Shown in pieces: positions 1-10,854 of a stretch of 64,000 nt of DNA (position 1 is its first letter; the number at the start of each line of letters is the position of its first letter). Location of the stretch: the NCBI GenBank assembly GCA_036365145.1, contig JAEOAD010002183.1:1922001-1986000 (forward strand), given 5' to 3'. The position numbers and the translations under genes are program-made. Source of the DNA: Orientallactaga sibirica. Taxonomy: Eukaryota; Chordata; Mammalia; Rodentia; Dipodidae. Under the pieces are notes generated by a model. The model was not told the DNA's origin and made no database searches. It saw nothing but the letters and a program-made list of their open reading frames with translations.

Positions 1-745
1 TCAAAGCAGTCCACCAACTTCCATAACCAAATGGCAAAGCAGTGTATCACAAAGGAAGCAACTGTGAGACCTTGTAGAACGATAGAGACTTCTCAAGGAT
101 TGCATTTCTACCTGTTCATCCAGTCTTATGAGATCTTCATGTGAAATGTTCCATGGAAGTCTCTAGAAATGGGGTGTGTCAACAGAGAGTGGTTTCTTCT
201 GCCACTAATTAGCTGTATAACTCTGCCACCACTCACAGGAGTTCACGTAGCCTATAGATTTAGGACATTGGCCTTTTGTCAAGTAAGGAAAATTGCTTGG
301 GACCAAAAGTGGAATTGCTCCTCCGTGCTCTGGTGAATGTCTATGGCAGAATTACCCAGGATTCAAAGTCATATTTTTGTTAAGGTTTCATAATATGTTT
401 TCTTTCTCATCATGAAAGACAAGTGGAATAACACCTTATGTTTATATAGAGCTGGCTCTGGAAGCGCAGCAGAGTGTAGCACTTTCCTTCCCTGCAGAAC
501 TCCAGATGAAAACAACACATTTTCCTCTCGCAGCGTTTTAGGTTATACAGTTGTCAGGAGCCTTGTGCAGTCCAGAGCCTGGGTTTTCTTTGGATCCAAA
601 AATGAAGTATTAGGTTTCCTCTCTGGTAGAAAAACATTTCTAAGCAAAAAATAGGGTTTTATGCACACTGTTCAAGGTGACTGCCATGAGAAAGAACTCA
701 GTAAAGACTTTCTGCCTTTTTGTTGTTGTTGTTATCTTTGAAACA
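1..745. other. No gene seen; unassigned sequence
   Basis: An 80-codon open frame occurs at 412-654 on the plus strand, but its product resembles nothing I know and it has no supporting signals. No clear repeat family is visible. Confidence 0.5.
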
Positions 746-749
746 ATGT

Positions 750-865
750 TTTTTGAAAAAGGGTCATGTTATATAGTTCTGGCTAGCCTCAAATTCACAA
801 CAATCCTCCTACGTCAGCCTCTAGATTACTGGAATCATAAGCATACACCATCATGCCCAGTTGAC
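750..865 (-). mobile_element. Old B1-like SINE fragment
   Basis: The minus-strand reading shows a degenerate B1 right half: counterparts of 'ggctagcctcaaattcaca', 'atcctcctac' and 'accatcatgcccag' are in B1 order. Many mismatches suggest an old copy. Confidence 0.6.
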
Positions 866-907
866 TTCCTGCTTTTCAACATGAGAAAATATTCTCTTGC
901 ATTCTTT

Positions 908-1052
908 TTTTGTTTTGTTTTCGAGATAGGGTCTCACTCTAGCCCAGGCTGACCTGAAGTTCACTAGATAGTCTCAGGGTGGCCTTGAACTCACAGAAAT
1001 CCACCTACCTCTGCCTCCCCAGGATTAAAGGCGTGCGCCACCACACCCAGCT
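908..1052 (-). mobile_element. B1 SINE, nearly complete
   Basis: This is an antisense B1. It has 'gggtctcactctagcccagg', 'ctctgcctcc' and 'gcgtgcgccaccacacccag', with the T-rich complement of its A tail at the left. The flanks carry a near-perfect target duplication, ctcttgcattcttt before and ctcttacattcttt after (13 of 14), so the ends are well placed. Confidence 0.9.
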
Positions 1053-1189
1053 CTCTTACATTCTTTAGACCCCTAACTTTAGTGGTGTAGTGCCCTGTGG
1101 ATGTCAGAACTGCATATTAGCAATAGCAGTAGACATTATTCTTTGAAGCTTACGAATGTCCTGAGAGTTGCAGTCCTAAACATTTAGAA

Positions 1190-1310
1190 GCTACACATTT
1201 TAATGCAGGATGACATTATTTTCAAATGAGAAAGAAACTAGTCCTCAGAGAAGCTAAATGGTTCATCTAGAGTTATACAGCTAATTAGTGGCACTGAAGA
1301 AACAAGAGAG
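1190..1310 (+). mobile_element. MIR SINE fragment
   Basis: The order 'aatgagaaagaaact', 'cctcagagaagctaaatgg', 'agttatacagctaattagtgg' follows the MIR core (gaggaaactgag, cagagaggttaagt, cacacagctagtaagtgg). It is an ancient mammal-wide copy. Confidence 0.65.
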
Positions 1311-2155
1311 TTATGAATTTTAGGTTTTGTTGGGTTTTATTAATGGCATTACCACAGTCCTGGCCTGAAAAGAGTGTGGCTTCTTAAACTTTTTTCACTC
1401 ATAACTCCTTTCCACTTAAGAAATTTTTACATGACCCTGCTATATAGATACATAAAATAGATGTACAAATTAAGCATTAACTGATAACAAATCATAAAGA
1501 ATTTTATTTTAAAACAATTCTTTGGAATACATATAATTTACCATTTATTTAAAAAATGAAAGCCAATTTGAAAACTCTTTTGGTTGTCATTGTTTATTTT
1601 CACATGAAGAATTGAATTTTGGCTGAACATTGGACCCTGAAGGGTGAATTGTCAATACTGAACATGCGCCTCACAGAAATATGAAGCACAAAATGGCAGA
1701 AATATGTTTAGGGCCATTTCAGAAATGGTTGGAAATTCTGGTCTAATCCCAAATCAGGATTCATTTAGCAATCTTTTGTGATACTCCAGCCAGCAATTCA
1801 GGCAGCAATATTTAAAATCAAACATTGTAGTATAATGCAAGACAAAAACATACTGATTTAATACATGCTAGGAATGACAGTAGGAAAATATCAATTTTTT
1901 CATAACTAGACCATTTTGTTTCTGTAAAATCAGGAAACTTTGTACGTACAGTAAAAACACCACAACTCATAACATACAGTAGTAGTGTCAACTCTGAGCT
2001 GAGGTGTTTCAGAAACTCACTGACCTTGGGTGGTAGGACAGCACATGCTGTGACAAGTGAAGTGAATATCTTCAGTGTTCAGAACCAGAGCCTCAGGGAA
2101 GTCACATGATAAAACTCAGATAAACACTGCCAGTAACCCTTGGGTTTGTTATATA
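1311..2155. other. AT-rich sequence, no gene seen
   Basis: The stretch is AT-rich with many stops in all frames. Around 1380-1560 it may be a diverged ancient repeat, but I cannot name a family. Confidence 0.4.
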
Positions 2156-2359
2156 TTTTATTTTTTGTTTTTATTTATTTGAGAAGAGAGAGAAAGAAAG
2201 AAGCAAAGAGAGAGGGAGGGAAAGAATGGGTGTGACATGGCCTCTAGCCACTGTATGTACTACCTTGTGCATCTGGCTTAAGCGGGTCCTGGGGAATCTA
2301 ACTTGGGTCCTTTGGCTTCGTAGGGAAACACCTTAACCACTAAGCCATCCCTCCAGCCC
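2156..2359 (-). mobile_element. tRNA-headed SINE (B2 superfamily, DIP-like), type A
   Basis: Read on the minus strand it starts with the tRNA-like head (complement of 'gccatccctccagccc'), then the type A body (complement of 'cttgtgcatctggctta'), then a GA-rich tract and an A-rich tail (T-rich on plus). About 200 bp, near full length. Confidence 0.85.
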
Positions 2360-2477
2360 TGTATTTGATTTTTAAATTCATTTTTGGCTATTGTGCATTC
2401 TGAAACATTTTGCTGTTGTCAATGTTTTTTACAACCTCATGAAAGTTAGAGGTGGGGGTAAAAATGTTAAGAAGGAC

Positions 2478-3240
2478 TGATGTCTCAATGGACAAAGTGC
2501 TTGCTGTGTAAGCATGAGGACCTGGGTTCAGATCCCTAAGGTCCACATAAAAATGCTGGGCATAGCACTGAAACACCTGTCACACCCTCCAAGGCTCAGG
2601 GACCATTGCGGAAGAGGGGGCGGATAGAATGGAAGAGCCAAAGGAAGGGTATGACCTCTTACAATGCAACTGCCCAGACAGAAATTGGCCTCGATATCCA
2701 TGACCTTGCAGTGCCTAGCAATACCATCGCAAGACCCTCATAATAGAAGAAAAAGATGATGACATCAAATTAAAAGAGGGACTAATGGAGAGAGGGAGGG
2801 GATACGATGGAGATTGGAGTTCTAAAGGGGAATGGGGGAGGGGAGGGAAATATGCGTTTTTTGTATGTAAGTATAGAAGTTGTCAATTAAAAAAAGTAAA
2901 AATAAATTATACAGTTTGATACTATAAAAAATAAATGCTGTGAATGCATTGACACAGAGAGTAAATGTATCCATCAACTAAAAAAAAAAAATGCTGGGCA
3001 TGTTGGCCTATGCCAATAATTCCAGTGCTGGAGAGGCAGAAATAGGCAGAACCCCAGGGCTTACTGGCTAGTGGAATGGGTGAGCCCCAGATTCAGTGAA
3101 AAGACCCTGACTCAAATAAAATAAAGTGAAGAGTTATTGAGGAAGACACCAATGTCAGCCTCTACTCTCTACACACTTGTGCACCTAGACACACATGATA
3201 TACACATACAAACCTGCATACACACAAGTAAAAGTTAAGA
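2478..3240 (+). mobile_element. B4/ID-B1 composite SINE split by an L1 tail
   Basis: The ID-like head (2478-2563: 'aagtgcttgctgtgtaagca', 'gacctgggttcagatccc') and the B1-like body (2987-3240: 'tgctgggcatgttggcc', 'gaggcagaaataggcag', 'gaggaagacaccaatgtcag') are two halves of one element. The interrupting segment at 2564-2986 is an L1 3' end. Joining the halves at the shared 15-mer restores the usual B4 order. The CA-rich 3' end is typical of B4. Confidence 0.8.
2564..2986 (+). mobile_element. 5'-truncated L1 3' UTR inserted in a SINE
   Basis: The stretch shows the rodent L1 3' UTR signature: 'caaggctcagggaccattg', 'ggaagagggggcgg', 'aagagccaaaggaaggg' and a G-rich purine tract at 2785-2850, followed by an A-rich end. 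It is flanked by an exact 15-bp duplication, aaaaatgctgggcat, at 2549-2563 and 2987-3001, as expected for target-primed reverse transcription. Non-coding tail only; no ORF2 remains. Confidence 0.85.
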
Positions 3241-3475
3241 AGCTGTGATTTACAGTAGCCTATAGCTGTAACAAATAAATCCCTAAATGTCAGTGGCTTA
3301 ACATAATAAACCTTTAGTAATCCATAACATAACAGTGTGTATGTGGTATAAGTGTGTGCATATTTATATCCATGTGGGCATATGTGTGTGGGAGCTCACA
3401 TGTACGAATGTATATGTGGACACCAGAATCAATATTGAGCATCTTTTTCAATCACTTTTTATCTTATTGTCCTTT

Positions 3476-3637
3476 TTGTTTTTTTTCTTTCTTTCTTTCT
3501 TTGTTTTGTTTGAGAAAGGGACTCACTCTAGCCCATGGAGACCTAGAATTCACTCTAGCTAGGCTGGCCTCAAACTCACAGTAATCCTTCTGAGTGCTGG
3601 GATTGAAGATGTGAGCCACCATACCCAGAGCCCAGTC
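3476..3637 (-). mobile_element. B1 SINE
   Basis: Antisense B1 with a (TTTC)n/T-rich left edge (the A tail), 'actcactctagccca', 'gaattcactctagc' and 'gtgctgggattgaagatg'. The middle has lost some bases relative to other copies here. Confidence 0.85.
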
Positions 3638-3644
3638 AAATTTT

Positions 3645-3838
3645 TTGTTTTTTTGAAATAGGGTCATGCATTGAACCTAAAACTCATGGATTCAGCTAGA
3701 CTAGCTAGCCAGCAAGCCCTAAGGAATCTCCTATCTCTGCTTTCCCATCTCCTGTTTTTGCATGAGGCTGGAGATCTGAACTCTGGCCCTAGTGATTGTG
3801 TAGCAAGCACTTTACCCAGTGAACCCTCTCCCAGCCCG
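3645..3838 (-). mobile_element. B4-type SINE
   Basis: Minus-strand B4: 'gggtcatgcattgaaccta', 'gctagactagctagccagc', 'gatctgaactctggccc' and 'gcaagcactttacccagtga' occur in the order of the antisense B4 consensus, ending at the complement of the tRNA-like head near 3838. Confidence 0.75.
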
Positions 3839-3904
3839 CAGCCTGCTTTTTCATCCAGAAAAAGAGCTAAGCACTTTAGCCTCTTAAAAACAAGTAGACA
3901 AGGC

Positions 3905-3995
3905 CAGGAGGCAGAGGTAGGTGGATCACCATGAGTTTGAGGCCACCCTGAGACTACATGGTGAATTCCAGGTCAGTCTCCTACCTCAAAAAACC
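3905..3995 (+). mobile_element. 5'-truncated B1 SINE
   Basis: Sense B1 starting mid-element at 'ggaggcagaggtaggtgg' and running through 'gagtttgaggccaccctga', 'gtgaattccaggtcag' and 'cctacctcaaaaaacc'. Confidence 0.8.
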
Positions 3996-4324
3996 AGACA
4001 ACTCCTCAGTCTCAGTAATGCACCCTGTCCAGGACCAGAAGATGGACAGGTTGCTTTCAGGAAGACTTGTTATTATTATACTTGAGAGTGATCTCTGGCA
4101 CATTTCCCCTCTGGGAAAGTCACCCAGAACCACCACTGTTCAGGAGACTTGGAGCCTAACTAAGGAATTATTTTGGTACCATTGTTATTCTTCACTACCT
4201 AGCCTCTCATTCCCCTTTTTGGACATTTCCAGGCTCCCTTCTCCTCTTCACTTTGAGCCAAAACGACCCTGTGGTTTTGAAAACCCTAATGATTTGACAT
4301 CAAATGACTCCACAGGCCCATTGT

Positions 4325-4785
4325 GTTAAAAAATGTGATCCCTAAGGTGTCTCTGTTATAGGAGGCAGTAGAACCTTTAAGAGGTAGAACCTAGTGGGAG
4401 GTCTTTAGGTCATTGGGGATGGCCCCTTTAAAGGGATTGTGGGGCCCTAGTTTCTTTTTCACCCCCTTTTGTTTCTTTGCTGTGATTTTGTTCTGTCATG
4501 TGCTCCCACCATGATGTTCTCAGTTCGTGAAGACTGTGGAACTTTTAGAGTTGGAATCTTGCTGAGGAAAGTATGACACTGAAAGCAGGCCCTAGGATTT
4601 GATAGTCTAGACCGACCTGCTGTTCAAGCCCTCTGCTTCCTCCATGCGGATGTGAGGGTGTGACACCAGCTTCCTGCTCCTGCCATGCTTTCCCTGCCAT
4701 GAGGAACTTCACCCTGATGCTGAAAGCTCAAAGCCCTTTCCTTCCTTAAGCTACTGTGGTCAGGCATTTTGTCCAAGCAGTGCAA
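4325..4785 (+). mobile_element. MaLR-like LTR fragments
   Basis: Two adjoining pieces look like ERVL-MaLR LTRs. The first (4325-4560) carries 'agaacctagtgggaggtc', 'ttaggtcattggggatg' and 'ctcccaccatgatgttct'. The second (about 4560-4785) carries 'cttcctgctcctgccatgc' and 'tccttaagctactgtggtca'. They may be one diverged LTR with internal change or two LTRs end to end. No terminal TG/CA pair with a TSD could be fixed. Confidence 0.6.
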
Positions 4786-4799
4786 AGGTAATGGATAGA

Positions 4800-6645
4800 T
4801 CATCTCCTCAGGAAGCTCCTTCAAGGGCTCCATATGATCTTCCTAGGCCAGCCACTGTGAGAGCAAGGGAAGACCCTCAGTGGAGTCACAGCATGGGGCC
4901 AGTGGACAGTCTTTCTAGAAGCCCTGTACCCACTTCCTGCCTTCCTTCCCTCTTTAGGCTATTCAACTAGTTTCCAGTCATTCAGTGAGCCTTTGACTTG
5001 GCAAGACAACTTATACAAGGACTTGATCTGCAAATTAATGTTTACTATCTTCACCCATCCTTCAATCCTCCATAGTGTTGTATGCAATCAATAAAGTGGA
5101 GCCAACTGACCCACTGACCAGTGACTGTGGTTACCATCATATAAAACAGAATGAACACAATATGATTTTCCTCCCAAAGCTAATCAAAGATGGAAAGGGC
5201 TTTGGATAAGAACATTAAGTGAATACCCACAAAGAATCACTTACCACAGTCAGTGACCTTTTCACTGAAGGTAATAGGAATGATTAAACAGAGCTTGCAG
5301 AGAGGTGTTGAAACTGAAATTCCTTAGGCCTGACTCATGGCTTTTCAACTTTGTTCTGTCTCCTTTCAACCCGGTGGGGAGAACAAGGTGCCTGTCATAA
5401 GAAACTAGGAAATCCCAGCCTGGGGCCTGCCTAGGAACATAGAGGCACCCTGCCAGTATTTTCCTTTCATCATTTAAGGTTCGTTTGTGTGCCGGGCACT
5501 GAGGAAGCTACAAGCAGGTACTTGAACTCCTACCCAGGAAAGCTGTAGGGATCCAATAGCACCCAGATTAGAGGAGGCCAATGCCAAGGGGAGAGGCAGG
5601 GCCCATTTCCAGCAAGAATGGCTGCAGCCATCCTCCAAGATGGTCATTATTTTCTAACTGGAATTTCTGAACTATTATTTCCTATTTGAGCTTCTATACA
5701 TATACCAGCCCTGGATAATGGCCAAAGATAATCATGGCACCAGGAGATGGGCTGGCCTCCTTTTTATTGTTGTTGCCTTTCATTTGTACTTTGCCATCTT
5801 CAACACCATATGACAGTGCAAGTGCCTTGTTGTTTGTTATCTTCTGAGCCCTACCCCCACCTCTGCTTACCCTTCGGCTTCCCCTATGAAACAAGAGACT
5901 TAAAGATAATCAAGCTCATGATGAACCTTAATTTAGACTGAATGTTCCTCTTAAATCTACAATCCTTTGAACCCAACAGAAAAGAAGGAAGTGAAACTGG
6001 ATAGTCTACATAATTTGTAGTTAAAGCTGAGATTTCTGAGGAGTTACTACAAAGGGTCTGGTTTTGCATGTGTGTTTGAACACTGGGAGCCAATTTCTCC
6101 CCTTGACTACACCCATGTGTCTCTCACTCCTTTTCTAGCACCAGGAGGCAGACAGTCCCCACCTACCAGGATGCAGAAACACAACAGATCCCAAGTGATG
6201 GCGACCCACCCATATAGAACAAGGGTGGGGAGGTGGGGGGAGTGTAACTGTACAAAGTAATTAGTATAAGGCTCTGAAAACAGAAAGATTTTATGTAATG
6301 GGGAGAAAGCAAAAGGAAGAAGGGGACATTCAGCAGGGAGGGTAATCCTGGGCGGACCATGACCCTCACTTCTTTTCTAGCACCTCCTTTTGACAAAAAT
6401 GGCAGTTGTAAAGTTGGACCATTTTTGAAGCCACATATCGACATCAGATTCTATTTAGGTCAAGCCTTCCAAATATTCATTTTTGAGAAGTTCAAAGATG
6501 AGAGAAAAGCAAAACTGAAATTCAATCATCCTTTGCCTCAATACTTCAGCTTTTGCTCAGTGAAGCTATGAGACAAGCTGAATTATTACAACAGGCTTGA
6601 AATCGCATCTGGAGCATTGTGGTCACCATGCTCAAGCACTGTTTG
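4800..6645. other. Unique sequence, no gene seen
   Basis: Small open frames (62-93 codons) overlap on both strands without start, splice or family support. Two short similar segments contain 'cttttctagcacc' near 6130 and 6372, which look like splice acceptors but lead into no convincing exon. Confidence 0.4.
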
Positions 6646-6649
6646 ATTT

Positions 6650-6762
6650 CCAGGCTGACCTGAAACACTCCTGTAGCCCAGGCTGGCTTCAAACTCACAG
6701 CAGTCCTCCTAGATCAACTTCCTAGTGCTGACATTAAAGGAGTGTGTCACCATGCTTGGCCG
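6650..6762 (-). mobile_element. Old B1-related SINE
   Basis: Antisense B1-like sequence with 'aggctgacctgaaac', 'gtagcccaggctggcttcaa', 'cagtcctcctag' and 'gtgtcaccatgcttggcc'. The left half is short and rearranged, typical of an old copy. Confidence 0.7.
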
Positions 6763-6764
6763 CC

Positions 6765-7700
6765 TTTGTTTTTAAAGAGCTGATTTGAGCATATAAAGAG
6801 GTAAGTCACAAGTTATATCCTTTCTCTCCTCCATGATCTCACATAAGTGGAAGAACAAGTCACTTGAAATAGCATAGTATAGCTGACATTAGATTGCTGG
6901 AGGCATGTGGCAGAGGTGGGAAGCCCACTGAGAACAGGGCTAAGCCTGGTGGATTGTCCTGCATGGGAGAGGTGCTGCTTGCCTAACCCCCCACTATAGT
7001 TACTCCACAGATCAAGACAGAATAATCTGAGCCTGGATCTAAGCTCTGCACCAATGAGTTATCAAGCTGTGGAAATTACCAAGTACCTCGGAGCCATCAC
7101 TTCTTTTTTAAATGGATGTGATTAAACCACCTCCTGGGAGGAAGAGGCTGAGCGCCCATGGGATGATGCGCTGCCTCCCACCTCTTACGATGTATGAAGG
7201 GGTTCTAATAACTGTACTCTATATTGCAAAAACAGGGTTAGGAAAGAAAAGCAAAATCCACCTTAGGAAAATGGCATAAAACAAATGTACTCAGCTGGAT
7301 CTGAATATTTCCTTAGCATCAGCCACAGTTAATATTCACATCCAGCTAGAGAAAAGGTGGCTGTGATGTCCTAGCCAACCCTTTAGGAGAGTTTTTCCAG
7401 GTAGACAAGGGCCCTTGGAGGACCCTCTTCCATATGACTTCATGACTTGACTCTGTGGTTGCTGGGCCGCCCATATCAGCATCCAACTCAAGTTGGGCCA
7501 CTTGGAACTACTGCTTCCATCTAGGACAAGTGTGTGATTGCAGCCAATTTGTATAAGAATCATTACTCTTTATGTCTATAACCACTTCAGATCCAAGCTC
7601 ATTTTCTTTCAGCAAAATAAGCAGAATATAATGAGATTGTTTAAAAATAATATTTCAACCCAGTTAACATAATACCTGGCCCTTATGTAGTGAACAACTT
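6765..7700. other. Unique sequence, no gene seen
   Basis: No repeat family recognised. Near 6790 'atataaag' is followed by 'gaggtaagt', resembling a TATA box and a splice donor, but there is no open frame between them, so I assign nothing. Confidence 0.4.
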
Positions 7701-7790
7701 GTGTTTTTATTTTTGACAATTTTATGCATGTATAGAATGCATTTCAATCCCCCACTTATCCTCTCTTTTCCCACTTAAAACCTTCTTCCC

Positions 7791-8055
7791 CGGCTGGAGA
7801 GATGGCTTAGAGGTTCAGGCGCCTGCCTCCTAAACCTAAGAACGCTGGTTCCAATCTCCAGTGGTTCCAATCTCCAGGTCCCACGTTTAGCCAGATGCAA
7901 AGTGATGCAAGGGCGCAATGCCGCACTTGACCACAAGAGGGCGCACACATCTGGATTTCATTCTCAGAAGCTGAGAGGCTGCTGGTGCGCCCATCTCTAT
8001 CTGTCTCCCTCTCCCTCTCTTTCTGTCTCTCTCTGTGTCTCTCTCCAAAAAAATA
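7791..8055 (+). mobile_element. tRNA-headed SINE (DIP-like), type B
   Basis: Head 'ggctggagagatggctta' and B box 'ggttccaatctcc', with the 13-bp segment ttccaatctccag duplicated (7847-7877). It also has a unique type B insert, a TC-rich tract and an A-rich tail. Exact TSD aaaaccttcttccc at 7777-7790 and 8056-8069. It lies inside the L1 tail, so it is the younger element. Confidence 0.95.
7931..7944 (+). promoter_or_regulatory. CTCF-like core motif in type B SINE
   Basis: The 14-mer ccacaagagggcgc fits the CTCF core CCASYAGRKGGCRS at 13 of 14 positions (A instead of C/T at position 5). Whether CTCF binds here is unknown. The motif is part of the SINE body, not of unique DNA. Confidence 0.4.
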
Positions 8056-8559
8056 AAAACCTTCTTCCCATTAGAGCTCTATCAATTTCCATGCCTTGTT
8101 TCTTTTATTTTTGACCCATTGATTTTAAATTAGAATCACTTGCATAACCATGAACAGAAAGTACTTGACTGGAGAGTGGACAGTCCTCTTGTGGCTAACT
8201 CCTAAAGCAATGACTTCTCTCTCCCAGCAATCATGGGTTTCCACTGCTTACTTTGGGTGGTGTGGGGCTCATGGCCTCTCCCTCTTCTAATAGATATTGA
8301 CAGGCTCAGTCATGTACCAAATACCCCATCTGTCGTGGATGTAGTGGATTTGTCATATCCAGAAGACATCTCTCCACAGCTCCCCTTCTCATCCTCCTGC
8401 TCTTACATCCTTTCCAGCCCCTTTTCACAAGATTTCCAGTGCCTTGGAGAATGTGGTTTAGATGTCATGTTTAGGGCTGAGCTAGTCCCATTGCTCTTTG
8501 GTTGCCTACCAAAAATAGATGGTAAGTCCCTACTGCTGAAGTCATGACATGCTTTAGTT

Positions 8560-9030
8560 GCAGGAAGTAAAATCCGAATTAGAACTAAGCTGGAAACTGA
8601 CTTCCTAGCAGCTAGCTTTCTTTGTGCCAGAAGGTGCTATGCAAGCTGCTAGGGTAGAAAGGCATTAACAGTCCTACTCCCTGTGGACTCTATGTGCATC
8701 ATAAGCAACCCACAAGGCAAGACGTGTTCACTGGTGCAATCATAGCAGGAGAGTTAGGGGAGTAACAAATTGCTGATTGGATCTGAGACCCAATCTGCAG
8801 AAGAGAAGTCAGGCCTGGAACGATAAATCTGGCCCTGGGGGACCCAACACTGTGGATATGCTCACTGGACAGCATGTCAAACTATCTTTTAAGTATGTTT
8901 GTTCCCATAGATTGGTATTTCTTGTAGCAGCGAACACATTAGCTTCTTTATGCAAAGAGCAGAGATGATTACATGATTACAGACATCAACAGATGACAAA
9001 GTTACCAAAAAAATCTTTAAAGTTCATTAT
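8560..9030. other. Unassigned sequence
   Basis: No gene and no clear repeat. A 63-codon frame at 8777-8968 has no support. Confidence 0.4.
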
Positions 9031-9035
9031 TTCTT

Positions 9036-9290
9036 GTATGTGTGTGTGAGAGAGAGAGAGTTCAGACAACAACTTTCAGGTCATTCCTTTTCTGTCTACT
9101 TCACTCTGGATTCCTCACAGTGTTGTTCTTTTCTGTACTCACCAACAACTTCCAGAAAAACTCTCCTGTGTCCACCTCTCATCTTGTTGTAGCTTGATGG
9201 GTTTGCAGCAGCCTGCCATAGCTTCGAGCTTAGCTACTCCAGCCACAGTTGCTAAGTGCTTTATCCACGGAACCATCTTCCCAGGCCCAG
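9036..9290 (-). mobile_element. Old B4-like SINE
   Basis: A tail of alternating TG then GA at 9040-9060 is followed by a B4-like body and, at the right, the complement of a tRNA-like head ('gctaagtgctttatccacgg', 'ccatcttcccaggccc'). The middle is badly diverged. Confidence 0.5.
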
Positions 9291-9294
9291 TGAA

Positions 9295-10850
9295 GAAATT
9301 CTAATGTTAGCTACATCATAAATCTTTTAAGGTGGTTTCCTAAAGACTCCCATCAAAATCCTGTCCAGTCTCTCTTAGTGAGAGTAGCAGGTGGTTTTCC
9401 CAGTTCTGTTCAGGAAGAAGAGAGCTTTCAGTGGAGGGTTAGAAACACAGCATGGTGCCCTGATGATGCAAGTCATTTACTCTGTGCCTACTTCCTGAGT
9501 CTCTGAAGCCAAGCCAAATGTAGTTGCACTGTTTGATTTTTAATGTTACACAGGTAGATATTTCTAGGGAGAGCTCATTTGCCTCCAACTCAGCATCTTT
9601 ATCCTAAATTCATGGTGGGATACAGTCTTATTTTAAGGTATTAGCACTATACTGTTCTGTAGAGCTCTTAGAAGTCACCAGGACTTCTATGGGTCCTCTG
9701 AACTGATTTGTAAATAAGATGCTGACAGGATCACGATGTTTGGGATTGCATCTTGGAAGAAGAGTCAGCAGTGCAAAGAAAGGGGTAAGTGACTTGGTTG
9801 TCATGTTTCTGTCCTGTCATGAGTTGGTGGAGATAACATCTGTGGAAGAAGATGGATGCCCTATGCCTGGGAGAGGCCCTGCATCCAATAGCCAAAAGCA
9901 TGCTGCCCACCAGGAAGACATGTGCTAAGCACAAGGACCATTTCCCAGATAACACCTTAGTCTAGTCGACATCTCCCCTGGGACTTTGCAATTAGCTTTG
10001 TTTTGCATGCTCACTGAGCAATTTTCAGCTTCTTACTTAGACACCAGAGGCACCCTAATGCCCAAAAGAGGTGCCTGAATTACTGGAAATGAATATTTTG
10101 GTTCCCAGAATGGTTGTGCCTAACAATGTAAGACTGGATTTCATTTTATAGCCAATAAATACAGTCTCTATAAGCTTAGCATAATTCAAGGTCTGGCAAA
10201 CTCTAAGTACACTGGAAACATATGATATTTATCAGAAAGCTGACAGAAAAACTCCAAATCAACACTTTTCGCAAACTTTGTGCCTCAGTGTCCTCATTGA
10301 CACAGCTAAGTAAAGTAAGTGCCTGCTTTGTGTGGTTGTTGTATTAGTGATTGAGTGGATGTAAATTATGTATATGTTTGTGTGTATGTGAGGTGATTTA
10401 ATCTATGGAGAGTGCTTGGAATTGTACCTGTTTTCATAGCAACCACTAGGCAGTGGAATACTCACAGGAATTCCCTGCTGGACGCAGCCAGCTAGCATCT
10501 CCCTTTTCTAGAGTCTCTTGTACAGACAGCCCCCAAAGTACTTAGCTTTTTTGGACATTCCACCCTTTAAATGAAATTGATAGTTAGGCTACTATTATAA
10601 ACATATGGTCTGCATGGTGGTGTAGGGTCTGCACTAATTAAATATTCAACTGTTGAATAATTTTTCAAGAAGAAATTCTAAGTAGAACAGATTACTGAGG
10701 ATGGAATGGCCTAAGTGAGGTCAGGGGAAGAGACTGCGTAAAGGAAGGTGGGGGGAGGGTTAATCAAAATCTAAGATAGTGTGAATAAGTCATATGGAAA
10801 CCTACTTTTTTGGACAATGGCACACCAGAAGCCATAGATTGTTAGTAGAA
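9295..10850. other. Unique sequence, no gene seen
   Basis: Overlapping 69- and 74-codon frames at 9719-9955 lie on opposite strands and cannot both be real. Neither has family similarity. A TG-rich stretch occurs at 10370-10395. The rest is unassigned. Confidence 0.4.
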
Positions 10851-10854
10851 ATTT

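Larger units (their letters stand above)
7707..8550 (-). mobile_element. L1 3' UTR, antisense, split by a SINE
   Basis: Minus-strand rodent L1 tail. From left to right it has a T-rich edge (complement of the A tail), 'cccccacttatcctctc', then after the SINE 'ttgacccattgatttta', 'tccagaagacatctctccac', 'ctgctcttacatcctttcc' and 'caaaaatagatggtaagtcc'. The same landmarks appear sense-oriented in the copy at 10855-11895, in opposite order. The SINE at 7791-8055 interrupts it. Confidence 0.8.

Noticed and set aside
3354..3584. 76-codon frame ending in a Phe-rich stretch
   Set aside because: The Phe run is the (TTTC)n edge of an antisense B1.
6785..6805. TATA-like 'atataaag' followed by a donor-like 'aggtaagt'
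   Set aside because: No open frame or further exon signals; such matches are expected by chance.
7791..7880. tRNA gene-like A and B boxes in SINE heads
   Set aside because: The heads are tRNA-derived but do not fold to a full cloverleaf with an anticodon arm; they are SINE promoters, not tRNA genes.
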